This document shows positions 1 to 13,094 of a DNA stretch of 64,000 nt, one piece after another. Position 1 is the first letter of the stretch, and each line of letters begins with the position of its first letter. The notes beneath the pieces are model-generated. The model made no database searches. It saw nothing but the letters and a program-made list of their open reading frames with translations, and was not told the origin of the DNA. The DNA is from Protea cynaroides (lineage: Eukaryota; Streptophyta; Magnoliopsida; Proteales; Proteaceae), in assembly GCA_028583415.1 (NCBI GenBank), contig CM053267.1:56186914-56250913 (forward strand), given 5' to 3'. A program made the position numbers and the translations under genes.

Positions 1-1595
1 TCCTATATGTCATCAATGTATGCTCTATCCCAGCACAGCCGTCTACGACATAGAGATAGAGCTAAGGCATCCCCGTACCTCCCCTGATACCCTATCCGCA
101 ACTAATCCACTAGGATAGAACAGTATGCAGGTAGACCCTATCCCAACATGACTCCCTACGACATAGAGATAGAGCTAAAGCATCGTGGACAAGCCAGCGT
201 TGACCTCGGAGACCACAGTGCCACATCACCATGGCTAGGCCAGTATCAACATCGGAGACCACCGTACCATGACCTTCCCCTGATGCCCCTCCCGTACGAA
301 GCATGTTGAAATAGAATACTACAAAAGGTGCCAGTGTGAGGAATGATCCCAGGCTCCATGCCCCACTCCACACACCAACGAAAACAATCACATGCCTAAC
401 AATCACATCCTATCAATGCATGAACAATAATAATAACTGAAAGTAAAGGATGGCATGTGAATATGCACAAACACCACATCATATATGTTCAGGTTATTAA
501 CAACGATTTACTGTCCATTAATTATTAGGGTTTAGGTCAGATTCCCTTACCTGACGCTCGTTTGATAGCTTGCTCCACGTCGCAAGATCCAAACGTGCTA
601 TCACAAAGTCCTACATAATATTAGGGTTTCATTAGAATAGTTTCTTAGGATTTTACGTTGGTTGGAAAACCAACGAGGTTACAAAAATACACTCACAGAG
701 CTGACCGGTGGCATGTACCGGTCGTAGCTCTGTGGGGAAGACTGGCGACCGGTATGGTCAGCCAGTACCCACAGACCAGCCCCCTAGAAGGTACCGGTGG
801 CAATATACCGGCCGCACAGTGTGCAACCGGTATAGTCGACCGGTATGTCTCCGGAAGACCATACTTGGGTTTTTCGACTGCCGTCGATCAATCTCTATGG
901 ATTTCCAGGGTTTCTCCTATCCATTCTAAGTCTAAGCTTTGAGTTAGAGTTATCTCCAACTCATTCAAGTCTAGTTTCGATGAATATCATCTCGGAACTT
1001 GAATCTAGGGTTTAATGGTAAATTTAGGGTTTTAAGGTCCAATTAGGGTTTTAGATCAATGCCTACTTTGCATGGTATTGATCCACCCTTATAACTATCC
1101 TAGAGTCATAGGGTAAGAAGAGTGGTTAAAACACTTACCGTTGACTGGCGTAACGTGAGCATTGTCGAATGGTAATGGCGGTACTTCCTTCTTCCTCCTA
1201 GCTCCTTCTCCTTTCCAACCTCCTTCTCCTCTCTAGGGTTTGTGAGAGATAATGGAAAGGATTTGAGGAGGTCCAAGAGTGTTTATATTGGCTAGAATTA
1301 GGGTTTAGTAACCCTATTAGGATTAGGAAGGTTCAGGCATTAGGGTTTAGGAAAGTGGGACCCACAGAGATCTAATTCCGGATCTCCATAGTCAGCTACG
1401 TAGAGCTGACCGATCGACCGGTACCAAGACGGTATCATCGATCGATCAACATAAATAATGATTATTTGACTGTCTTTGATCCGATTTCGTACCTGTTTGT
1501 CATCCGCTCGTCCCGTCTGGCTCGGTGATGATCGGAAGACCTGCTACGACATAAAACCAAGGTTTAGACCGGGTTTACGGAGTGTGGGTCTTACA
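1..1595 (-). repeat. 3' LTR of element 1 (family A), partial
   Basis: Nearly the same sequence as 21031-22618 and 31966-33549. On the plus strand it ends GGGTCTTACA at 1595, that is, the LTR begins TGTAAGACCC in sense. Position 1 corresponds to about 750 bp into the full family A LTR, so the small ORF and LTR terminus lie outside the window. Within it are several copies of the sense motif TTAGCTCTATCTCTA (for example at about 49-65 and 161-175 on the opposite strand), many GTCGACCGGT-type palindromes (about 700-860 and 1400-1445) and a sense splice-donor-like GGTAAGTG at about 1133-1140. Confidence 0.9.
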
Positions 1596-1690
1596 ACTCC
1601 CCCACCCTTAAAAGAAATTTTGTCCCCGAAATTTGCATGTAGGTCTCACAACTCCCCCACCCTTAAAAGAAATTTTGGCCCCGAAATTTG
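1596..1690 (-). other. Duplicated polypurine tract of element 1
   Basis: The sense strand carries the purine tract AAGGGTGGGGGAGT directly beside the LTR start (about 1596-1612). A second copy lies about 55 bp further in (about 1650-1667), each preceded by the same AAAATTTCTTTT-like block. The inner copy is followed by a degenerate LTR-start-like GTGAGACC. The same arrangement occurs in element 2, so it belongs to the family rather than to a local accident. The polypurine tract primes plus-strand DNA synthesis during reverse transcription. Confidence 0.65.
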
Positions 1691-4600
1691 AACGTACCTT
1701 GATCGTCGAAAAGGTTAGGATACTCTTTCCTCATCGCTCTCTCCTCTTCCCAAGTAATTTCTTCGACATTTTGGCTTCTCCAATGCACCTTCACATAATG
1801 GATATCCTTGGTTCGAAGTTGCTGTACCTTTCGGCTTGAGAGCATCACAGGCACCACTTCGAATGTTAAGTCTTCAGTCAAGTCTAGGGGGTCTGCTGTC
1901 AAGATGTGCGATGAGTCTCTGACATACTTCTTCAACAATGATACATGGAACACATCATGAACACTTGACATAGATGGTGGTAGAGCCAATTGATATGCTA
2001 CATTACCCCGTCTAGCCAATATCTCGTATGGTCCCACATACCTGGGGCATAGTTTTCCCTTCTTACCAAACCGTTTCAAACCTTGCACCGGTGATATCTT
2101 CAAGAATACTTTGTCACCCACTGTAAACTCCAGATCTTGACGTCGATTATCCGCATAGTGCTTCTGTCAAACTTATGCTGTCTTTACTCTCTCCTTGATT
2201 TGATCAATCACTCGACAAGTTTCTTCAAAGAACTTTGGCCCTACAATTCTTCTTTCTCCCACCTTGTTCCATAACAGAGGTGTTCGACACTTTTTCCCAT
2301 AGAGTGCTTCATATGGAGCCATCTGAATTGTAGCCTGATAGTTATTGTTATAAGCAAACACGATAAGTGATAGCTTCTCGTCCAAAGCTCCCTTGAAGTC
2401 TAATGCACAAGCTCGGAGCATATCTTCTAAAATCTGAATAGTCCTTTCTGACTGCCCGTCTGTCTGAGGGTGGAAAGCTGTACTAAACTTCAACTTGGTT
2501 CCCATAGCTTTCTGTAATCCTTCCCAGAACTTTGATGTAAAATGGGGATCTCTGTCAGATACTATACTCTCTGGAACGCCATGAAGTCTAACTATATTAT
2601 CAACATATAACTTGGCCAGCTTCTCCATGGTATACTGAGGTGTGACAGCAATGAATCGAGCTGTCTTGGTGAGTCGATCTACTATTACCCAAACTGCATC
2701 CACTGACCTTGGTGTCAAAAGGTAGGCCAATGACGAAATCCATAGTAATGCAATCCCACTTCCATGCAGGTTTCGATAATGGTTGCAGCAAACCTGCGGG
2801 TCTCTGCCTTTCTGCTTTAACTTGTTGACAATTCAGACATTGGAACACGAAACGAGCTATATCTACTTTCATACCCCTCCACCAATATAGTCTTCTTAAA
2901 TCATGGTACATTTTGGTACTTCCTGGATGTACCGAATATGGAGTGTAATGAGCTTCCGTCATAACTCGATCTCTGAGTACCTTGTCTGAATCCAAGGTAA
3001 AGTCAGGATTGCTCGTACCCTTCTCTAAGTCTTCTTGCACTGTCTTGAGATGTGGATCCTGTAGGATTGCTATCTTGACTTCATCCACTAGATCCGGTGA
3101 GATCTTCAAAGCTGCGAACATCATGGAGAACTTATGAATTAAGCCTTGCTCAATTGGATCTTCTGCAGTCTCTATTATATGTTCTTCATCATTTTCCATT
3201 GAACTTGAGGCTGTAGCACACAATGCAGCATTTGTACTTGGCCCAACCTCAGGTTTCGATACCTACTTTCTGCTTAAGGCGTCAGCCACAACATTTTCTT
3301 TGCCCGGATGGTACTGGATGTCACAATCATATTCTTTTAACAATTCCAGCCATCTCCTCTGTCTCATATTCAGATCCTTCTGAGTGAAAAGATAAGTTAA
3401 GCTCTTGTGATCTGACTTAATCTGAAACTTCTTACCGTACAAGTAGTGCCTCCAAGTATTGATGGCATGTATAACTGCTGCTAGCTCCAAATCATGCATA
3501 GGATAGTTCTTCTCATGCTCCTTTAACTGTCTTGATGTGTAAGCAATCACCTGTTCTCCTTGCATCAATACACACTCAATACCCAACCCTGAAGCATCCG
3601 TATATAAGGTAAACGGTACGCTTGGTTCTGGGATGGTCAAGATAGGTGCAGAGACTAGTCTTGACTTCAAAGTCTGAAAACACTTCTCGCATTCATCTGT
3701 CCATATGAATTTCTCCCCCTTCTTGGTCAATCTGGTGAGTGAAACAACGATCCTGGAGTAATATTCCACGAATCTTCTATAATTACCAGCCAACCCAAGG
3801 AAACTACGAATCTCCGTAACAGATTTTGGTGCTTTCCATCCTACTATAGCAGCTATCTTACTTGGATCAACCTTGATACCGTCTTCGGATACTACATGGC
3901 CCAAGAAAGCCACTTCCTTCAGCCAAAACTCTCACTTCTTGAACTTAGCATAAAGCTTCTCCTGTCTTAGCCGTTGTAGAGCTGCCCTCAAATGTGTTGT
4001 ATGAGTCTCCATGTCCTTTGAGTAAACTAATATGTCATCGATGAATACGATGACCGAAGTGTTCAACATATCATGAAACACTCGGTTCATTAGTTCCATG
4101 AATGACGCTGGGGCATTGGTCAACCCGAATGACATAACTAGAAACTCGTAATGCCCATATCTTGTCCTGAAAACAGTCTTCGAAATATCTCTGGCCTTGA
4201 TCTTCAGTTGGTGATACCCCGATCGAAGATCAATCTTCGAGAAAACCTTTGCACCCTATAACTGATCGAACAAATCATCGATCCTAGGCAAAGGATACCG
4301 GTTCTTGATAGTCAATTTATTTAGTTCACGGTAGTCAATGCATAGCCTTACACTTCCATCCTTCTTCTTGACAAATAGTACAGGTGCTCCGCAAGGTGAT
4401 ATGCTAGGTCGTATGAAACCCTTATCCAACAATTCTTGTAACTGGGTCTTCAACTCCTTTAACTCGGTAGGGGCCATCCTGTATGGTGCTTTAGACACCG
4501 GCGCCGAACCTGGCATAAGGTCTATCAACTCTATGCCCTATCCGATGGTAGACATGGGAGCTCCTCTGGAAACACATCTGGGAACTCTCGAACCACATCT

Positions 4601-5160
4601 ATATCTTCCATCTTGTGTGACTCCGTTGTGATGTCGACTACAGATACTAGATACCCCACTCCCCCTTTCTCTAAGCATCGCTTAGCTTTTAGGGCGGAGA
4701 GGATCAGCTTCCGCTTCCTAGGTAACTTGATCCCAGTGAAGCTATACTCCTTTCCCTTTTTGTCTGTAAGCACAAGCTTCCTTTCACCACATAATAGGAT
4801 AGCTGAATGATGGCCTAGCCAATCCATTCCCAAGATGACATCAAAGTCTGCCATCTCGAGTAGTACCAGACTTGCTTCTAAGTCTCGACCCTCAATACAA
4901 ACTGTACATGGTCCATAATATTCAATTAAAGCCACTTCGACTCCTAGCGGAGAGTGAACTATCAAGCTTGGGTTCAAGTGCTTGATTGGTAACTCCATTC
5001 GCTTTCCAAAGGAAATAGAAACAAAGGAGTGCGTGTCTCCAGAGTCAAAGAGTACTCTGGTAGATATACCAACTACATTTACAATTCCTAAATTTTTATT
5101 GTCCCTTAGTTCTACATGCTCACACACATAATGAAATAGTAAGCTAAATAGTAAGGGATA
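1663..5160 (-). pseudogene. pol polyprotein of element 1 (PR-RT-RNaseH-INT-chromodomain), inactivated
   Basis: Domains in sense order are as follows. Aspartic protease has DSG at about 5038-5046 and the GMDWLGHHSA block near 4800-4850. RT has the FIDDILVYS catalytic box at about 4021-4050 and the SFGLTNAPASF block near 4100. The RNase H tail (TDASGLG, ADALSRK) spans 3263-3800. Integrase has a zinc finger (CLNCQQVKAERQRP) near 2820, the DDE core (D in MDFVIGLP, D in VSDRDPHF, E in QSERTI) and the chromodomain-like tail at 1663-1870. Breaks include adjacent TAA and TGA codons at about 2166-2175, TAG at about 3260 (TGG origin), TAG at about 4255 between LFDQL and the catalytic half of RT, and frameshifts near 2700 and 3920. 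Gag is missing upstream, so this copy cannot act alone. Confidence 0.88.
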
Positions 5161-5190
5161 GAGTCGTACCAGTGACCACATCAGGGGTGT

Positions 5191-6426
<1,236 letters not shown>

Positions 6427-7478
6427 TCAATTCAAAGCGATAATATTTCTCTTGCTCCAATCCCAAACAATCCCGCTTGCAAGCTGTGACGTCAATTCCT
6501 TGGGTGTGTTAGATTCATCCAGTTCTTCAAATGCTTCTTGGGGTAACCCAAACTGGCGAGACAATCTTCTGGGAGAATAGAAAGTTGACTGTGTCAAACC
6601 ATGATCTGAACGTGTGAATTGTGGAATGTATTCATTATAACTCGATTGAAAGTCCACCAATTACATCTCCATCTAATGTCTTCTGCTGTTATTGTCTGAA
6701 GACGAGTTGGCCAATCATTTTCTTCATACACTACCGCAACATTCATTCTTCTTTCATAATGGAATGAGGCAAACACAGGCACTTCCAGTTCAGGGATTAG
6801 ACCTAACCTTTCGCATAGCCAGTATTGTAAAAGATAAGGTGACCCAGAAAATTTGTTGATCTCAAAACGACCACTACCTTTGGGTACTTTGTCTAGACCT
6901 TTCAGGGTTTCAGCCAAAATTATCGGAATGATATCTATGCCACCCCGGGTAGCGATGATAAGCTCGATGATAGCTGGAGATTCTGTACTTTGAGAACTAC
7001 GTAAGAGGGTTCGAACAATCTTACAGAAAACATATACACTCCTCTTCTGTAATTTCTCTTCCATGTTATTTGTATCCAGATGGGCATAGGCTTCAATCAT
7101 CTTACTCACATTCAGTCGGCCATGTACCACAAATTTTTCCATTTCTTTCTTGTTCCACCCAAAGAAATTCTTGATATCTTCGGTATAATTCTCTTTTAGC
7201 TTTGGTTTGAATATTCCTTCTCTGTAAGGATACATGAGACAGGTTCGAAACTCTTCAATAGTCGGACAGATTTCTGCCTCTCCGAACCAGAATACATGTA
7301 CTTTTGGATCCCAGAATTTAATTGCAGCCTTTATCAAGCTAGGATACAAATGCATGGACATGATTTGAAATAAAGCCTCAAGATAAAGCAAACTTAAAGA
7401 AGCATGGTCACAAAACATCATACGCCAAGTCCAGTGTCGCAGAACTTGGTCCATGTCTGTGCAACAATTAGACAACAA
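6427..7478 (-). pseudogene. DUF7745-like transposon-associated protein, frameshifted
   Basis: The main reading frame (6594-7478) contains KFWDPKVHVFWFGEAEICPT followed by IEEFRTCLMYP. This is the hallmark block of the plant DUF7745/plant-mobile-domain-like family found inside gypsy elements and their derivatives. Further on are ATRGGIDIIPIILAETLKGL and YLLQYWLCERLGLIP, also typical. A one-base shift near 6650 moves the frame to 6427-6660, which continues with family-like sequence (EYIPQFTRSDHGL, LSRQFGLPQ) to a stop. The domain's function is unknown. It lies 3' of an integrase ORF of the same strand (10413-11840) once the solo LTR between them is ignored, so it may be an extra ORF between pol and the 3' LTR. 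Family assignment is from memory of the motif. Confidence 0.6.
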
Positions 7479-7893
7479 CCAAGCTTAAACACCATCGAAG
7501 ATCTGTATATATATTCTGATAAAAATCAGTAATTTGACATTTATCTCTGGAATAGCCGTCATCAGAAATGTTTAAATGTGAGGAATATCCTTGAGAAGTT
7601 GTATATATGATACTGACTTATACGACCATGTCTGGACTCAAAAATTTCATATCTATAGATAAAATAAGGAAAGCGATGGTCCAGATGGAAAGATAAGAAA
7701 CTATCCATATGGGGCTACCATTGGAAGATTTTTTGGCTGTGTAGAATGATCGATCCCACTGAGGAGATATCATTTTGGCATATGAAAATGGACTATGGGA
7801 ATTTTGGACACCGTTGAAATATTGTACGGCAGATAAGTTCCCAGTCAGATCTATGTGAAGAAGCTTAAAAGATTGACATAGCCAAGAGACAAA
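7479..7893 (-). other. Old gypsy element, uncharacterised stretch next to the solo LTR
   Basis: About 415 bp between the DUF7745-like ORF and the solo LTR insertion. A minus-strand reading frame at 7618-7893 stays open but shows no domain I recognise, and it runs into the inserted LTR, so part of it is an accident. The sequence is continuous with 10202-10410 if the solo LTR and one TSD are removed. Confidence 0.4.
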
Positions 7894-10196
7894 TGTCACA
7901 CCCCAATTCCACACTGTTCAGAATGGTGTGATGAACCGCCAAATAACCAACGGTTCAATCAGGATCTCTAATAGGCTATCCCCGCGTTATCCAAACTTTA
8001 CACGCATCCACAATCATAATCAGAGTAATACACAATAGCGGAAAATTTATAAATAATATGAACTGAGAACTAGAATGATACCCATAAATAATATCAAATT
8101 ATTCTGTGTTTAACTAAGACATAAATATTTAAATACCAAATACATGTCTTATAAATCCAATGAAGAAACCTACAAAAAATATCTAATCGAATACACACGA
8201 GTTGCACTCGCAAGAGGAGTCGTGTGTATCGTCTTCAGCTCCAACTTCCATAGCTGCTACAGTTCCGTACGCTGATGCGTTCATGTAATCTTCGACTGTA
8301 TAACCTGCATCATCAACTAAAAAAAATATTCGACGTCGAGGGGTGAGCACACAACACGGCTCAGTGAGTAGCCAAAACAACGCAACAATACATATGCATG
8401 CAAAAAGTCAATTCATATATTTGGTCTTGGTTTATAGTTTGCAATGTGCAATAGAAAGGTTGGGTGATCAAAGGTTAACGGTTATTGATACCGCCTCTAT
8501 ACACAGGGTGTGGAAGCCCGCCCGAAGGTTAACGGTTATCGTCGTCCCCATCCACCCTACCATAACATTATACAACAAAGGTTAATGGTTATTGCTATAT
8601 AATGCTATACCAACACGTAAGCCCCTATTAGCGAGGGCTTGCAAACTGGGCTCGCTACTAACCAATCCTAATGCCAAACAGTGTATCCAAGGCCTCACCC
8701 CAGCATCCCTCGGAACATCCATAGAGATAGAGCTAAGGCCCCCGGTAGAGTCGAGACTACAAGGACCGAGACCACCTCCCCTGATACTCTACGACATAAT
8801 AGTTCTGCTAAGGTAATGGCGATACGACAATGCCAATACACAAGACTTGAGTTAGAGATAGAGCTAAAGTGCTGAGACCCACCAAAGGTTAACGTTTATT
8901 GACGTTCTCATCACACCTCCCCTGATACTCGCTCGCATCAAGCACATCAACCACACACATACAAGCACATGCCTATTCCTATCATCATCATCATCATCAT
9001 GTTATAAACAATAAAGTAAATATGCATGAACAAGTAATAGAAATATTGGATGGCATCTTTGTATGCACATTACAAACATATTCGCATAGAATCAAACATG
9101 GCATAGGACTCAAGAAATAGAAAACAGTTTATTATTAACCAATTTAGTTTAGGGTTAAGGTTCCTCACCTTGGCTTGCTAAAAGATATTTTTCCAAGATT
9201 TAGAATCACCTTTATAATGTTATTATATTGCTAGCAAACCTAACAAAGTCGATAGAATTTAATTAGAATTAATTCAGAATTTAAAAACCATTCTGTCAAC
9301 TGAGGGTCGATGCTAGGGTCGATGGGTCTATCGACCCTCCCTCCATTCTGAACTTCCCGAATGTTGAGGGTCGATGGTCAGAAACACCTAGGGTCGGATG
9401 GTCTATCGACCCTCGGTGCGACCCTTGGTGCACTCTGGTCCAATTCCCACTTTTAATCCATTCTTCGTGTTTGGGGTCCTATGGCTTGCTTCCTACATTC
9501 ATTCAACAGTCATTCCATGGTCTAGAACCATGTATAAACCATCTAAATAGTTTTCATGCATCCTCCTATGGTTTTCCATGAAAGCCTAACCATGGATGGA
9601 TGGTTTGGGTTTCTCCGAAATCCTACACTCAACCATATCTAACCTAAGGTCTGTAGAAACTCATGGAATTAATATCCATATCTGAGAAGATTACTTTCCT
9701 CTGCAATTTCTTCTCCTTTTTGCTAAGCCTTCTTCCTAGCCTCCTTTCTTCCTCTTTTCCTTCTTCTCTCTTTCTCTCAATTCAATTAGGGTTGTGAAAG
9801 GAGTGAAAGTGGCTTAGGAACGTCCTTTAAATAGGCTAGGAATGTCCTATAATAATCCCATTGAGATTTGGAAAGAATCCCAACCGAAAATTAGGAAATT
9901 TTCTAATTTCAGTTTTCGTCATAAACCGAGGGTCGATGGGAGGGTCGATGATCCCGTCGACCCTAGGGTCTTAAGCTGTCCGACCCTCCCTTCAAAACTG
10001 AGGGTTTGACTTTCTGTTTTGGGAGGTCCGACCGCTTCACTGGGTGTGCGACCCTCCCCTAGAATTAAGTGTTTTTGGGTCGATTTCGTACCTGGGATCT
10101 CGATCTCCTTCATGCCCTTGGTCCATTTGACTCGACCATGATGGGTAAACCTGGTTTAAGATGGTAAGACCGGGTTAAATTGACACGGGTCTTACA
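7894..10196 (-). mobile_element. Solo LTR of Tekay family B, TSD ACAAA
   Basis: On the plus strand it starts TGTCACACCCC and ends GTCTTACA, that is, TGTAAGACCC to GGGGTGTGACA in sense (minus). It is flanked by ACAAA at 7889-7893 and again at 10197-10201, the 5-bp TSD expected for Ty3/gypsy. No internal region, PBS or PPT is attached, so it is a solo LTR left by LTR-LTR recombination. It is the same family as the LTRs of 34956-46212. It interrupts the older gypsy element that holds the DUF7745-like and integrase ORFs. Confidence 0.93.
8183..8323 (-). CDS. LTR small ORF, family B copy 4 (conserved candidate microprotein/exon)
   Basis: Sense-orientation open frame close to the LTR 3' end, ending in TAG at 8183-8185. 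It contains DAGYTVEDYMNASAYG, VAAMEVGAEDD and CECNSCVFD. The same frame is found in nine other LTRs of four families in this window. No in-frame ATG precedes the conserved part; the conserved frame begins right behind a TTTTTAG/GATGCAG acceptor-like segment, so it may be an internal or last exon. An in-frame ATG (YMN) occurs inside. Product function unknown; it is acidic with a CxCxxC motif. Confidence 0.5.
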   Translation of the reverse strand, partial: FLVDDAGYTVEDYMNASAYGTVAAMEVGAEDDTHDSSCECNSCVFD

Positions 10197-10201
10197 ACAA
10201 A

Positions 10202-10412
10202 TGTCCGCACATTGTAGGACTAAAATTGAACCCCTAGAACAACCGTCGAATTGATGAACGGTTAGAAGAGTTCTGTCAGAAAAACATGATTCTTTCCCTA
10301 ATAATGATGAGATGATAAACCACCTCTAAATTTGATGGTTATGATAGCTCCATTCGAGAGTTCAAATCAACTAAACAGTAGTTTCAATGTCGATATGCTA
10401 CTCTGCTCCTTG
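10202..10412 (-). other. 3' flank of the integrase ORF
   Basis: About 210 bp between the solo LTR and the integrase ORF. It is continuous with 7893 and below in the pre-insertion sequence. No domain is seen. Confidence 0.35.
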
Positions 10413-11840
10413 CTATGTGCCATCCAACATCTTTGCTTTTGTATAGCCTTTTTTTTTCTTTTTTTCTTTTTTTTTTTTTTTTTGGAAGGCCTTGATTTTA
10501 TTTCTTTGAATAGATGTGGAGACTACACGTAATATTTTTTCACTTGATACAAAATTTGTCAAATATTGCAACTCGTTTCCATCAAGGTCTGTCAGACGAA
10601 TAGCTTTCCCTGGCAGAATTTCTCTGACTGTATAAGGTCCAACCCAATTTGGGCAGAATTTTCCTTTTGGATAAAAAACTGGAGCTCTTTGTTCTTTCAA
10701 CACTAAATCTCCAACTGCTAGATGACGAACTTTGACTTTCTTATTGAAAGCAGTAGCAATCCTTTGTTGATACTTTTTAACGTTATCTATGGATCTCATT
10801 CTTCGCTCATCAATGAAATTCAGTTCATCATATCTATTTTGAATCCAGTCAGCTTCTGGAATCTTACATTCCATGAGGACTCTCAATGAGGGAACTTCTA
10901 TCTCGACAGGGAGCACAACTTCCATGTCATAAACCAATGAATATGGAGTGACACCAATAGAGGTCCGAATAGATGTTCGATACGCCCAGAGTGCATATGA
11001 TAGTTTATCAGCCCAATCTGTATGAGTTTCAGCCATCTTCTGAAGAATAACTTTAACATTTTTGTTAGCTGCTTCTACTGTTCCGTTGGTCTGTGGGTGA
11101 TAAGGAGAAGACCTGTGCCTCTGGATGTGAAATTTGTCACACAACTCCTGTACTTTTCCTTTGAAATGTTGACCTTGATCCGATATGATACTATGAGGCA
11201 TCCCATGTTGACAGATGATGAATTCTTGTAGAAACTTGGCAACCTTGTTTGCAGTCAACTTGGCATAAGATTGAGCTTTTATCCATTTTGTGAAATAATC
11301 TATGGCCACTAGAATGAACTCATGCCCATTTGAAGCTTTAGGATGGGCTTTTCCTATTACATCTATACCCCAGGTTGAGAAAGGCCATGGAGAACTGAGG
11401 ATATGCAGCTCTATAGGTGGAACATGTATCAAATTGGCAAAAATCTGACACTTATGACAATGCTTCACAAATTCAACACAATCAGCTTTCATGGTGTTCC
11501 AGAAGTACCCCAATCGAAGAATTTTCTTTGCTAGCATTCTAGCATTCATGTGTGGACCACAAATTCCTTGATGGACTTGCTCTATGATATTTTGTGCTTG
11601 CTCTTCATCAACACACACCAATTGTACACCATCATAGGACCTATTGTATAGAATGTCTTCACACAACACAAATTGAGTAGCATGTTGTCGTAAAGCTCTT
11701 TTATCGCTAGAGGATGCATCAATTGGGTACTTCCCTTCTTTGATAAAATCCACTATTTGTGCAAACCATGGTCGGCCATCAACTGTCAAAGCATTGATTG
11801 CCTCAGGACTGGGCTGTGGTGAAAAGACTGATGCTAAAAA
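10413..11840 (-). pseudogene. Ty3/gypsy integrase (non-chromovirus, Athila/Tat-like), 5'-truncated
   Basis: One long open frame. Residues preceding the zinc finger (PWFAQIVDFIKEGKYP, ILYNRSYDG) are typical of the RNase H-integrase linker of Athila/Tat elements. They are followed by the HHCC finger (HQGICGPHMNAR, CVEFVKHCHKCQIF), the DDE core (GIDVIGKAHP, SDQGQHFKG, NGTVEAANK) and the C-terminal GPYTVREILPG block. It lacks RT and upstream domains: at about 11840 the coding sequence joins repeat DNA of the neighbouring Tat element. Downstream, a run of about 30 As in sense (10450-10482) produces the Lys-rich tail, so the true protein probably ended before it. The core is intact as an ORF but the element is a fragment. 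Confidence 0.8.
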
Positions 11841-11935
11841 AATACCGCGTCGAGGTGGTCGCCGCGGCCCATCTTCCTCGGTCAGAAGGGCGGGAGAGAG
11901 GCCGAGGCTGAACCAGATCGATGTGGGCACCACGG

Positions 11936-12710
11936 CTCGATCACGTCGGCCATTGCTGAGGGCGGAGGTCCGAGGCCGATGTGGGCACTGTGGCCCGATC
12001 ACGTCGGTCATTGCTGAGGGCAGAGGTCCGAGGCCGTCACGCGCTGATCACGTGATCCGAGCCAATATGACTAATGTGGGCACTGCGGCTAATACACATC
12101 GGTCTTATCTGAGGATGACTGTCCGAGGCCGTCACGCGCTGATCACGTGATCCGAGCCAACATGATCGATGTGGGCACTGCGGCCAATACACATCGGTCT
12201 TATCTGAGGATGACTGTCTGAGGCCGTCACGCGCTGATCACGTGATCTGAGCCAATATAACCGATGTGGGTACTCCGGCCAATACACATCGGTCTTATCT
12301 GACGATGATTGTCCGAGGCCGTCACGCGTTGTTCACGTGTTCCGAGCCAATATGACCGATGTGGGCACTGCGGCCAATACACATCGGTCTGTGCTGAGGA
12401 AGGAAGTCTGAGGCCGTCACGCGTTGATCACGTGTTCCGAGCCAATATGACTGATGTGGACGCTGCGGCCAATACACATCGGTCTTATCTGATGATGATT
12501 GTCCGAGGTTGTCACGCGTTGTTCACGTGATCCGTGTCAATATGATCGATGTGGGCACTGCGGCCAATACACATCGGTCTGTGCAGAGGAAGGAAGTTCG
12601 AGGCCGTCACGCGTTGATCACGTGTTCTGAGCCCAGATGACCGATGTGGACACTGCAGCCAATACACATCGGTCTATGCTGAGGAAGGAAGTCCGAGGCC
12701 GTCATGAACT
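11936..12710. repeat. 95-bp tandem array with a G-box in nearly every unit
   Basis: The landmark AGGCCGTCACGCG recurs at 12031, 12126, 12221, 12316, 12411, 12506, 12601 and 12696, exactly 95 bp apart, with an irregular start at about 11936-12030. Units hold CACGTG; in the first two it is embedded in the perfect palindrome GATCACGTGATC, and the last unit (12696 onward) has lost it. The other recurring block is the GATGTGGGCACTGCGGCC and ACACATCGGTCT pair. The array sits directly upstream of the promoter of the antisense ORF and, in the sense of the element, just before the missing 3' LTR. Confidence 0.92.
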
Positions 12711-12840
12711 GCTTCTGTCTGATGGGAGTCTGGAAAGAATGCACTTGAATCCGGTTTAGGATCCGGGTCGATCATGGATACCGCAAGGCGGGACCTGTTC
12801 GACGGACCCGTTACGTTTTGCCGGTAATAAATGCACCGAC

Positions 12841-12925
12841 CGTTGGTCCAATGATGAGTTCCCACGTGGACTTGAGCGATAATGGTGCATTATAAAAAGG
12901 GGTGGTGGGGTATGGAGGTCCCTCA
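12841..12925 (+). promoter_or_regulatory. Promoter of the Tat antisense ORF (CCAAT, G-box, TATA)
   Basis: Plus-strand order: GTCCAATG at about 12846-12853, palindromic G-box CCACGTGG at about 12862-12869, and TATAAAAA at 12891-12898. A start site would be expected near 12920-12930. A splice-donor-like CAGTAAGT occurs at about 13053. All elements point away from the retroelement's own transcription. Together with the upstream array this is a complete-looking RNA polymerase II promoter; its activity is inferred. Confidence 0.6.
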
Positions 12926-13094
12926 CTCTGAGATCACTGTTTTAGTCGCTTACGTCGGTTTCTCCTCTTCACATCGGCACGTTCTTTGCGCATCGGCTCG
13001 GATATCTCACAGCAGCTCGGTCCTTTGACGTCGGTACTGCCTTCAGATCAGTAATCAGTAAGTATTCATCTTTTCTTCTAAGTCTTTTTGAAAT

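Larger units (their letters stand above)
1..5190 (-). mobile_element. Ty3/gypsy Tekay/Del chromovirus element 1 (LTR family A), 5'-truncated
   Basis: Reading on the minus strand, this holds protease, reverse transcriptase, RNase H, integrase with a chromodomain-like tail, PPT and 3' LTR in the normal order. The LTR continues off the left window edge. Upstream of protease, homology with the close relative at 20281-33549 stops at about 5185-5195: gag, leader, PBS and 5' LTR are absent, replaced by unrelated GC-rich then AT-rich DNA. The integrase tail with conserved VKVHWRSQ and EEITWEEE motifs, and the relative's tRNA-iMet PBS, place it in the Tekay/Del lineage. The lineage call rests on motif recognition, not a tree. 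Confidence 0.88.

Noticed and set aside
8996..9000. ATC/GAT trinucleotide tract in family B LTRs as a functional element
   Set aside because: Copy number varies between LTRs; an ordinary microsatellite.
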